From: a virus
Virus record (IMG/VR): IMGVR_UViG_3300017779_004578
Coordinates: 1-58,206 of that record
Direction: 5' to 3' (one strand)
DNA: 58,206 nucleotides
Under the pieces are notes generated by a model. The model was not told the origin of the DNA, ran no database searches, and saw only the letters and a program-made list of their open reading frames with translations. The position numbers were made by a program, and so were the translations under genes. Shown here in pieces: positions 1-6,505 of the stretch. How positions within the stretch are numbered: position 1 is the first letter of the stretch; every line of letters begins with the position of its first letter.

Positions 1-32
1 ATCGTAACATAATATCTTGAAAGGATAATAGA

Positions 33-473
33 ATGAAGAACATAATCAAAAACACAAGTAAAGGATTCACATTGATTGAATTAGTAATGGTTACAATCAT
101 ATTGGGAATCTTAGCAGCAGTGGCATTACCGAGATATCAAGAGACAGTTGATAATGCTGAAGAAACAGCAGAAAAAACATTTGTCGATATGGTGTGGGCG
201 GGGTGTGAACAAGAATCATCTGAAAGATTGACTGCGTTCGGACTTGAAGCATGGCCTTATAATCCATTGACAGTAATTGGAAGAAGTCGTAATCTATCAG
301 TTACATTGTTCGAGGGGATACCCGATGAAGATAATGAGTGGCAGTTTAGTGTAGATGCAGTTGGTGAACCAGCAATATTTCATCAAAGAAGAAATGATGA
401 AATCTATTACTACACATATGATTCATTAACATTTGAATTAGCTGAACTACCTACTCTATACACCAATGAGTAA
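33..473 (+). CDS. Type IV pilin-like (prepilin) protein
   Basis: 146 residues. The N-terminus is a classical class III (prepilin) signal: a short basic leader ending in Gly11, then FTLIELVMV with Glu at mature position 5, then a hydrophobic helix to about residue 33. Prepilin peptidase of the host would be expected to cut between Gly11 and Phe12, leaving a mature protein of about 135 residues with one Cys (Cys58). Such proteins build type IV pili or type II secretion pseudopili in the inner membrane. A ribosome site (AAAGGA) lies about 8 bases before the ATG. The stop overlaps the next ATG, so it is co-expressed with the membrane protein downstream. Finding a pilin-like gene next to T4-type replication genes is unusual. 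The leader and helix are clear; the C-terminal fold is not assigned. Confidence 0.85.
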   Translation: MKNIIKNTSKGFTLIELVMVTIILGILAAVALPRYQETVDNAEETAEKTFVDMVWAGCEQESSERLTAFGLEAWPYNPLTVIGRSRNLSVTLFEGIPDEDNEWQFSVDAVGEPAIFHQRRNDEIYYYTYDSLTFELAELPTLYTNE

Positions 474-888
474 ATCAGTAAACACGATAGAATTAGGCCT
501 CACTGCAGCTATTATGATTGTGGTGGGGTTTGTTTTATTTCAACCTGATATTACTTATATCGATGACAAACCTACAATGAAAACATTCTATGATTTTCCA
601 CTACAAGCGTGGTTAGATACTGATAGAGGTGGTGATGTTGTTAAGGTTAGATATTTGGTAGATAGAACAAAAACTAAATTATACATGATTGATAAGTATG
701 GTGAGATTGTACACAAACAACCGATATCATTAAGTCCATATGGTGATGGTAGAGAACGAATAGAAACTTATGTATGGAAACTATATCGTACAGAGTGGAC
801 AGATAGAATTGGTGCTGGTGAATATGGTATAGTGGTTGGTACAGATTTTGACCATAGGGGAATATCCATTGAAATCGATATTCCTTAA
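466..888 (+). CDS. Small membrane-anchored protein of unknown function
   Basis: 140 residues. One hydrophobic helix near residues 9-27 (about IELGLTAAIMIVVGFVLF) looks like an N-terminal membrane anchor; the remaining 110 residues are polar and probably face the periplasm. I do not recognise a family. The ATG lies inside the last codons of the pilin-like gene (ATGAGTAA), so the two are probably translationally coupled. It and the next gene may form a small envelope-directed operon with the pilin-like protein. Function unknown. Confidence 0.75.
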   Translation: MSKSVNTIELGLTAAIMIVVGFVLFQPDITYIDDKPTMKTFYDFPLQAWLDTDRGGDVVKVRYLVDRTKTKLYMIDKYGEIVHKQPISLSPYGDGRERIETYVWKLYRTEWTDRIGAGEYGIVVGTDFDHRGISIEIDIP

Positions 889-1147
889 AATATTAAAATA
901 CTTTATAATAATATTCTTTTCACTACAGATAATAAGGGGTGAAGATTCCTTAGATGTTGAATTGAACTTAGATAGTTTATGGGAAAACTATGAGTGGGAA
1001 GAAATCCAAGAAGTTACAGATGTATATGCTGAAGTAGAACAAATCACAGCAGTTGCAGGAGTTCGTGGTTCTGAGGCAAAGTATGAGATATTCAAGTATC
1101 TATACTACAGAAAATCAATGAAATCAAAAAAAATGAAAAAAAATTAA
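869..1147 (+). CDS. Small exported or membrane protein, unknown function
   Basis: 92 residues if started at the TTG at 869, which has AGGGG eight bases upstream. A longer in-frame ATG at 836 lies deeper inside the preceding gene and lacks such a site. From the TTG the protein begins with Lys-Ser, then a hydrophobic stretch (about FLKILKYFIIIFFSLQII), a typical signal peptide or anchor. An acidic middle follows, and the tail is Lys-rich (SKKMKKN). No family recognised. It is the third gene of the pilin-like operon and ends just before the long non-coding segment. Confidence 0.6.
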   Translation: MKSIFLKILKYFIIIFFSLQIIRGEDSLDVELNLDSLWENYEWEEIQEVTDVYAEVEQITAVAGVRGSEAKYEIFKYLYYRKSMKSKKMKKN

Positions 1148-1160
1148 AATAAAATGTATT

Positions 1161-1190
1161 TTGAGAATTTATATATATATATATTATTAT
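1161..1190 (+). promoter_or_regulatory. Candidate promoter for the structured RNA
   Basis: TTGAGA at 1161-1166 and TATTAT at 1185-1190 are separated by 18 bp, the spacing used by the recurrent early promoters in this window. The 12-base string ATTTTGAGAATT around the -35 also occurs before the clamp gene at about 14322-14333. Placed immediately upstream of the hairpin-rich non-coding segment. Inferred from sequence only. Confidence 0.4.
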
Positions 1191-1199
1191 ATCAAATGA

Positions 1200-1712
1200 T
1201 GATATAGAGTTTTTTGAAAATTGAGAAATCGGAAAGTACAGAGAGTAATTAGCTCTGTATGGGATTGGCTGAAAAATGAGTATACTTCGGAAGCTCATAA
1301 GGCAATCTATGATTAGTTCGTGGTGAACCTACTTAGGTGTAAATCATTTCGGTAGTTGAGACATCAATAATCAGAAGTACTTGAAGAAAAAAACAGAAAC
1401 GATTCTGTTGACCTTATTGTGGGTAAGGGTAATACTGAAATCCCACTTTATGACTGAACAAACTAAACTCTGAGAGTTAAGGTATTGGCATAGAGGTTGT
1501 ACTCGATTCGATGAGATTAACCATCTTGAGAATCACTTTCATAACTGAAAGATGTTAAGTATAAGGTAGAAAAAATCAGAGCTTCAAGTTGTGAGTAATC
1601 GTTAATCTCACATCCCCAAGATTTCCAAATTTAGATAATATAAAAAATGGCCACATGATTTTTAGTTTCCACTTATAAATAAACTTAAAAAACTAGCTGG
1701 CCATTTTTTTTT
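1200..1712 (+). ncRNA. Candidate large structured non-coding RNA
   Basis: The 680-base gap 1148-1827 has no convincing gene on either strand but is packed with inverted repeats. Examples: TACAGAG 1237-1243 with CTCTGTA 1253-1259; GATTG 1263-1267 with CAATC 1303-1307 enclosing ATGAG 1276-1280 with CTCAT 1294-1298, itself enclosing CTTC-G-GAAG; TGATT 1310-1314 with AATCA 1342-1346 enclosing GTTC/GAAC; AACAGAA 1392-1398 with TTCTGTT 1403-1409; GTGGG 1419-1423 with CCCAC 1442-1446; AACTC 1466-1470 with GAGTT 1474-1478; GGTT 1495-1498 with AACC 1519-1522; CTTTC 1536-1540 with GAAAG 1547-1551; TGTGAG 1590-1595 with CTCACA 1607-1612. It ends in a strong intrinsic terminator. I could not match it to tmRNA, RNase P RNA or a group I intron core. 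Its size and phage setting recall the ornate large phage RNAs (GOLLD, ROOL), but I see no identity. Confidence 0.6.
1642..1712 (+). terminator. Intrinsic terminator of the structured RNA
   Basis: A perfect 12-bp stem (AAAAAATGGCCA 1642-1653 with TGGCCATTTTTT 1698-1709) encloses an AT-rich loop and is followed by a run of nine T (1704-1712). It ends transcription before the promoter of the gp32 gene. The loop contains TATAAATA at 1674-1681, identical to the T4 late promoter core, but its place inside a terminator loop makes that probably fortuitous. Confidence 0.8.
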
Positions 1713-1730
1713 ACAAATAATGAAAAAAGA

Positions 1731-1762
1731 TTACATTTTTAGCAATCAAGGTTATACTTATT
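1731..1762 (+). promoter_or_regulatory. Candidate promoter (ATACTTATT class) before gp32
   Basis: TTACAT at 1731-1736 and TATACT at 1753-1758, reading on into ATACTTATTATT. The same ATACTTATT block lies before the ribonucleotide reductase (6460), the gp62-like gene (23259), a small gene at 52.49 kb (52456) and the HNH gene (57693). In the first four copies a TTRNAT-like or TTTACA hexamer begins 23-24 bases upstream. It is placed 70 bases before the gp32 start. Confidence 0.5.
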
Positions 1763-1827
1763 ATTGTATCGATAAATGATACCACTAATAAATAGAAAAT
1801 AAACATAAACAAATAGGAGATTAAGTA

Positions 1828-2583
1828 ATGGACTTAAACGCAATTAAAAAACGACTCAATCAGTTACAAACCACAAACAATCGTACTTCCAGTCTTTGGA
1901 AACCACAACCAGGTAAAACTCAAATAAGAATCGTTCCTTATGCATTCAATAAAGATAATCCTTTCATTGAATTATTTTTCCACTACAATCTGAACAATCG
2001 TTCATATCTTTCACCAATTTCTTTTGGTAGACCAGACCCAATCGAGGAGTTTGCTCAGAAACTAAAAGGAAGTGGTAGTAAAGAAGATTATCAGCTATCA
2101 AGGAAACTTGAAGCAAAGATGAGAACTTTTGCACCAGTAGTAGTTAGAGGAGAAGAAAAACAAGGAGTGAAGTTTTGGGGATTTGGAAAGACAGTTTATC
2201 AAGAACTTCTTTCAATTATCGCAGACCCTGATTATGGTGATATCACCGACCCAGTAAATGGTCGTGATGTTGTTGTGGAATTTATCACAGCTGAAGAAAG
2301 TGGTGCGAGTTTTCCAAAAACTAACATTCGTGTTAAACCTAATCAAACATCGATTTCTGATGAACCAGATGTACTTGAATTGGTTAAGACCCAACAAGAC
2401 ATCAAGGAAATCTATCAAGAGTTAGCTTATGATGACCTTACAGATGTGCTGAATGAATGGTTGAATCCAAGTGAGGATTCTACTGAAACAGAAACTAAAG
2501 AAAAAGAAGTTTCTACTTCAGAACTTTCATCTGCCAAAGTAAGTAATACAGGTGATGCTTTTGACGAATTGTTCAAATCGTAA
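1828..2583 (+). CDS. 32: T4 gp32-like single-stranded DNA-binding protein
   Basis: 251 residues against 301 in T4. gp32 coats single-stranded DNA at the fork and during recombination and recruits helicase loader and polymerase. The recognisable core begins with LWKPQPGKTQIRIVPY (about residues 23-38), the conserved OB-fold entry of this family. The last 50 residues are acidic and Ser/Thr-rich and end in DAFDELFKS, the usual protein-interaction tail. There are no cysteines, so the zinc-binding subdomain of T4 gp32 is absent or replaced. The start has AGGAG eight bases upstream. It is followed by uvsX, as expected for a replication-recombination operon. Confidence 0.88.
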   Translation: MDLNAIKKRLNQLQTTNNRTSSLWKPQPGKTQIRIVPYAFNKDNPFIELFFHYNLNNRSYLSPISFGRPDPIEEFAQKLKGSGSKEDYQLSRKLEAKMRTFAPVVVRGEEKQGVKFWGFGKTVYQELLSIIADPDYGDITDPVNGRDVVVEFITAEESGASFPKTNIRVKPNQTSISDEPDVLELVKTQQDIKEIYQELAYDDLTDVLNEWLNPSEDSTETETKEKEVSTSELSSAKVSNTGDAFDELFKS

Positions 2584-2602
2584 ATTGAAAAGATAACAAT
2601 AT

Positions 2603-2668
2603 ATAGTGTGTGGCAACATACAACAAAAGTAGAGATGGGTGTTATTGTATTCCCTAACTACACACTAT
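2603..2668 (+). promoter_or_regulatory. Long hairpin in the uvsX leader
   Basis: ATAGTGTGT (2603-2611) pairs perfectly with ACACACTAT (2660-2668), and inside it ATACAA (2618-2623) pairs with TTGTAT (2645-2650). There is no T-run, so it is not a normal terminator. It ends 8 bases before the AAGGAG ribosome site of uvsX. It could be a translational operator, an RNA processing site or a stability element between gp32 and uvsX. Seen directly; role inferred. Confidence 0.55.
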
Positions 2669-2686
2669 TAACTTAAGGAGATTAGG

Positions 2687-3787
2687 ATGGCATCAGTAAA
2701 TGATGTATTGGCCTCAACACTGGCCGATAGTTTAAATAAAAAATTCAAAGATACTAAGGTAGCATACTTCTTAGATGGAAGTGATTCAACACCAACAGAT
2801 ATAAAAGATTTTATCTCAACAGGTAGTTCCATGTTGGATTTGGCTATATCAAATAGACCAGATGGTGGAATTGCAGTTGGTAGAATTACAGAAATCAATG
2901 GATTAGAATCAAGTGGTAAATCACTACTTGGTGCTCATATTCTTGCAGAGACTCAGAAGAAAGGTGGTGTGGCAGTTTATATCGATACTGAAACATCAGT
3001 TTCCCAAGAGTTCTTAGAAGTAATTGGTGTTGATATGAACAAAATGTTATATCTACACTTAGAGACTGTAGAAGATATCTTTGAGGCTATTGATGAAATA
3101 GTAACAAAAGTTAGAGAATCAGACAAAGATAGGTTAGTAACTATTATGGTTGATTCACTTGCAGCCGCATCTACGAAAGTAGAAATGGAATCTGATTTTG
3201 AGAAAGATGGTTGGGCAACTGCTAAGGCAATCGTTATTAGTAAAGCAATGAGAAAGATTACTCAAATGATTGGTAGACAGAAAATAGCTCTCGTATTTAC
3301 AAATCAGTTAAGACAAAAATTAGGTGTTATGTTTGGAGACCCTTGGACAACAAGTGGTGGAAAAGCATTACCATTCCATGCTTCAACAAGAATCAGATTG
3401 AAGAACATGGGACAAATCAAAGACACGGCAAAGAATGTTCTTGGTATGAAGTGTAGAGCACAGATTGTCAAGAATAGATTAGGCCCACCTTTAAGACATA
3501 CCGATTATGATATGTACTTCGATAGAGGTATAGATAATTATGGTGCATGGTTGACTGTGTTGAAAGAACACAAGTTAGTTAAATCAGGTGGTGCATGGTA
3601 CACTCTTACAGACCAAAATGGTAAAGACCATAAGTTTTTATCAAAGGATTGGGAAGAGTTGATTACCAGTAATGATGAGTTGAAAGACTATGTCTATGGT
3701 ATCATTTGTGATAAGGTTATATTACAATACAAAGATAAACTTGGTATTGATGATGTAGAGTTCACAGATGAGGTTATAGGTGATTAA
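2687..3787 (+). CDS. uvsX: UvsX-type RecA-like recombinase
   Basis: 366 residues (T4 UvsX is 391). It is a RecA/Rad51-superfamily ATPase that forms filaments on single-stranded DNA and carries out strand exchange for recombination-dependent replication. Walker A is GLESSGKS at residues 72-79, the ATPase acidic segment YIDTETS near 99-105, and Walker B LVTIMVDS at about 150-157. The L2-like region and the FTNQLRQKLG segment follow. A good AAGGAG site precedes the ATG. It overlaps the nuclease gene downstream by 8 bases and follows gp32, its functional partner. The assignment to UvsX rather than bacterial RecA rests on the Walker A wording and the phage context. Confidence 0.9.
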   Translation: MASVNDVLASTLADSLNKKFKDTKVAYFLDGSDSTPTDIKDFISTGSSMLDLAISNRPDGGIAVGRITEINGLESSGKSLLGAHILAETQKKGGVAVYIDTETSVSQEFLEVIGVDMNKMLYLHLETVEDIFEAIDEIVTKVRESDKDRLVTIMVDSLAAASTKVEMESDFEKDGWATAKAIVISKAMRKITQMIGRQKIALVFTNQLRQKLGVMFGDPWTTSGGKALPFHASTRIRLKNMGQIKDTAKNVLGMKCRAQIVKNRLGPPLRHTDYDMYFDRGIDNYGAWLTVLKEHKLVKSGGAWYTLTDQNGKDHKFLSKDWEELITSNDELKDYVYGIICDKVILQYKDKLGIDDVEFTDEVIGD

Positions 3788-4835
3788 TAAGAGACACTTA
3801 TCAATATTTGAAGAGATTAAGAAATCTGGCGGTAAAGTAGATAGTGGTGAACCAAACGACTCGGTTTTACTTATAGATGGTTTGAACACTTTTATTAGAG
3901 TGTTCACCGCAATACCTACTACCAATGAAGATGGTATTCACATTGGTGGAATAGTAGGTTTTTTAAGGTCTTTGGCTTTCACTATAAATATGGTTAGACC
4001 TACACGAACTATCATAGTATTTGATGGTAAAGGTGGGTCTAATCGCCGTAGAAAGATATTTCCTGAATATAAGGCAGGAAGAAAAATGTCTCTAAGGTTA
4101 AATAGATTTACAGATGTTTCTTTGACTCGTGAACAAGAACATAAGATGATGATTCAACAATTAAATCGAGTGATTGAATATCTTGAATGTTTACCATTAA
4201 CAATAACAAATGTTCCTAATATAGAAGCAGATGATGTTATTGGGTATGCATCAAAACATTGTTTCAAAGATAATTGTACAATCATGTCAACCGATAAAGA
4301 TTTTCTTCAGTTGGTAGATGAACGAATCAAAGTATGGTCACCAACGAAGAAAAAGATGTACGATGAAGAAAGAATACTAAATGAATATGGTATCAATGCA
4401 ACAAACTTTTTACTATTCAGAACAATGGATGGTGATAAATCAGATGGAATACCTGGAATCAAGGGTGCAGGAATAAAAACATTATTAAAAATGTTTCCTT
4501 GGCTTGCTTCCCCACACAAACATTCCATTGATGATTTATTAAAAAGTGCAGAACCTAAAAGAAAACAATTCAAACTATGTGAACAGATAGTAAACTCAGA
4601 AGACCAATTACTTTTAAATAAGAAACTAATGGATTTAGATGATTTAAACATATCTGGTCATAGTAAACGAACTATTCAAACGCTAGTGGAGAATCCAATT
4701 CAACGAATGGTTAAGCACAAATTTCAGAAGATGTTCTTAGAGGATAAAATGTATACTGCATTACCTAATCTTGATAGTTGGTTACACTCAACATTTAATA
4801 GATTAAATCATATGGCAGAGAAGACACATGGGTAG
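3780..4835 (+). CDS. rnh: RNase H / FEN-1-family 5'-3' nuclease
   Basis: 351 residues, starting at a GTG inside the end of uvsX. Family hallmarks in order: LLIDGLNTF near residue 31, FDGKGG with a basic RRRK stretch near 82, IEADDVIG near 146, STDKDF near 165 and GDKSDGIPGIKGAG near 221, the helix-hairpin-helix with its metal site. These acidic residues bind the two magnesium ions of the FEN/T4 RNase H nucleases, which remove RNA primers and trim flaps from Okazaki fragments. T4 RNase H is 305 residues, so this one carries about 45 extra, mainly at the N-terminus. It sits between uvsX and the helicase, consistent with lagging-strand processing. Confidence 0.87.
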   Translation: MINKRHLSIFEEIKKSGGKVDSGEPNDSVLLIDGLNTFIRVFTAIPTTNEDGIHIGGIVGFLRSLAFTINMVRPTRTIIVFDGKGGSNRRRKIFPEYKAGRKMSLRLNRFTDVSLTREQEHKMMIQQLNRVIEYLECLPLTITNVPNIEADDVIGYASKHCFKDNCTIMSTDKDFLQLVDERIKVWSPTKKKMYDEERILNEYGINATNFLLFRTMDGDKSDGIPGIKGAGIKTLLKMFPWLASPHKHSIDDLLKSAEPKRKQFKLCEQIVNSEDQLLLNKKLMDLDDLNISGHSKRTIQTLVENPIQRMVKHKFQKMFLEDKMYTALPNLDSWLHSTFNRLNHMAEKTHG

Positions 4836-5016
4836 GAAGAAGAAATATTTTACAGCAAAAGAGAAACGAGATGCACAAAGAAAGTGGCAGATGGAACATT
4901 ACAAACGAAATGCTGATAGGATAAAAGCAAAAGCACGACAGAGATATCGTGATATGAAAAGAACGGAATTTTATGATAAAAAAATACAAGATTTGTATGG
5001 CAATCTTGATACTTAA
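4828..5016 (+). CDS. Small basic protein of unknown function
   Basis: 62 residues, very rich in Lys and Arg, with a long predicted helix (about residues 9-50) resembling short DNA- or RNA-binding basic proteins. It overlaps the nuclease gene by 8 bases (ATGGGTAG) and is followed 12 bases later by the helicase gene. No family recognised. The position between nuclease and helicase suggests a replication accessory role, for instance helicase loading, but no gp59 similarity can be seen by eye. Confidence 0.6.
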   Translation: MGRKKKYFTAKEKRDAQRKWQMEHYKRNADRIKAKARQRYRDMKRTEFYDKKIQDLYGNLDT

Positions 5017-5028
5017 TAATAGGTTATA

Positions 5029-6390
5029 ATGAGTGAATCTTTAACACAATACGGAACAAATTTTCAAAGTAAGATGCTTACATCTTTAATCACAGATGTA
5101 AAGTATACAAAAACAATTTTAGATATCTTAGAGATAAGTTACTTCGATTCAGATAGTAACAAATTCATAATCAAATCCATCAAGGATTATTTCAAAAAAT
5201 ACAAAACCACACCAACAATGGAAGCATTAAAAGTTATTGTTGATGAGGTAGATAATGATGTGTTAAAAACATCCATAGTAGATGGATTAAGAAGTGCATG
5301 GCAACATCGTGAATCACCAGATTTAGCTTTTGTAAAAGAGAAATCTCTTGAGTTTTGTAAGAACCAAGTTGTAAAGAATGCAATTATGGAATCAGTTGAA
5401 TTATTAGAAGTACAGAAGTATGATGAGATAAAAACCATTATAGATGATGCGATGAAGGCAGGTGTAGAAACTGATATCGGACATGAATACATCACAGGTT
5501 TAGAAGAGAGATTATCCAAACAAACAAGAGTATGTTTACCTACACAATGGGATAGTGTAAATGATTTGATGGATGGTGGATTGGCAGGTGGTGAGTTAGG
5601 GGTTATAGTTGCTCCTGCTGGTATTGGTAAATCATGGACATTACAAGCAATTGGTGCTCATGCAGTTGCAAAAGGAAAGACGGTACTTCATTATACATTA
5701 GAGTTAAATGCTCAGTATGTAGGATTAAGATATGATACAATAGTAAGTGGACAACCAACAGGTAACTTACAATACTATAAAGAAGAAGTACAACAAAAAA
5801 TTTCAAAGTTAAAGGGTGAGTTAATCATCAAATATTATCCAACAAGAAGTGCAAGTGTTAATACTCTTGCAGCACATATACAACAATGTGAGATGAGAAA
5901 TCTCAAACCAGATATGATTATTGTGGATTATGCAGATATTATGAAATCAACACAACACTTTAATGAGAAACGACATCAATTAGGACACATCTATGAAGAA
6001 CTAAGAGGTATGGCAGGTGAGTTTGATGTACCATTATGGACAGCATCACAGGCTAATCGTTCTGCATTAGAAGAGGATGTGATTGGAGCAGACAAAGTAT
6101 CAGAAGACTATTCAAAGGTTATGACAGCAGATTTTGTTATGAGTATGAGTAGAAAAGTAGAAGATAAGATTGCCAACACAGGTCGATTCCATGTTATCAA
6201 GAATAGATTTGGACCAGATGGTATTACATTCCCTGCTACTATCAACACTAATACAGGTTTTATACAAATCTATGAAACAAACACACAAGGTGGTAAAGAA
6301 GTACAAGGAAAAATGAATAATGCCGATGAATATATTCGTAAAACATTGGCACAGAAGAAGAAAGATTTTGATGGCGAAGGGTTTGAATAA
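5029..6390 (+). CDS. 41: gp41-like DnaB-family replicative helicase
   Basis: 453 residues (T4 gp41 is 475). It is a ring helicase that moves 5'-3' on the lagging strand. The N-terminal third is a helical domain. The RecA-like core has Walker A APAGIGKS at 195-202, the segment HYTLELNAQYVGLRYD (221-236) typical of DnaB motif H1a, Walker B MIIVDYADIM near 296-305, and a sensor-like WTASQANRS further on. The tail (residues 440-453) is charged. No primase gene follows in this window, so the gp61 partner must lie elsewhere. Confidence 0.88.
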   Translation: MSESLTQYGTNFQSKMLTSLITDVKYTKTILDILEISYFDSDSNKFIIKSIKDYFKKYKTTPTMEALKVIVDEVDNDVLKTSIVDGLRSAWQHRESPDLAFVKEKSLEFCKNQVVKNAIMESVELLEVQKYDEIKTIIDDAMKAGVETDIGHEYITGLEERLSKQTRVCLPTQWDSVNDLMDGGLAGGELGVIVAPAGIGKSWTLQAIGAHAVAKGKTVLHYTLELNAQYVGLRYDTIVSGQPTGNLQYYKEEVQQKISKLKGELIIKYYPTRSASVNTLAAHIQQCEMRNLKPDMIIVDYADIMKSTQHFNEKRHQLGHIYEELRGMAGEFDVPLWTASQANRSALEEDVIGADKVSEDYSKVMTADFVMSMSRKVEDKIANTGRFHVIKNRFGPDGITFPATINTNTGFIQIYETNTQGGKEVQGKMNNADEYIRKTLAQKKKDFDGEGFE

Positions 6391-6422
6391 AACTTCGAAG
6401 AAAATCTTTTTAAAACTTCGAA
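6390..6422 (+). repeat. Paired AAACTTCGAA repeats
   Basis: AAACTTCGAA occurs at 6390-6399 and again at 6413-6422, 23 bases apart, and its core TTCGAA is a palindrome. Both lie just after the helicase stop and upstream of the ribonucleotide reductase promoter-like sequence. They could be an operator for a dimeric regulator or part of an attenuating structure. Confidence 0.35.
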
Positions 6423-6436
6423 AAAATTAAAAATCT

Positions 6437-6469
6437 TTGTATTATCTGCCGTATATATAATACTTATTT
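6437..6469 (+). promoter_or_regulatory. Candidate promoter before ribonucleotide reductase
   Basis: TTGTAT at 6437-6442 precedes ATACTTATTTAT, which starts at 6460, the spacing seen before gp32, the gp62-like gene and the 52.49 kb gene. An overlapping TATATA/TATAAT (6452-6461) preceded by GCCG also resembles the -10 context of the TTGACW promoters. About 40 bases upstream of the reductase start. Confidence 0.4.
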
Positions 6470-6505
6470 ATCGGAGAAAACAAGTTTTAAATTAAGGAGA
6501 CAAGA

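Noticed and set aside
1092-1298. Minus-strand open frame of 68 codons
   Set aside because: It covers the end of one gene and the AT tract, is low in complexity, and has no start signal.
1674-1681. T4-type late promoter TATAAATA
   Set aside because: It lies inside the loop of the terminator and AT-rich sequence produces it by chance.
1200-1712. tmRNA or RNase P RNA
   Set aside because: No tag-peptide frame, no T-arm GGTTCGA near a CCA end, and none of the conserved RNase P blocks could be found.
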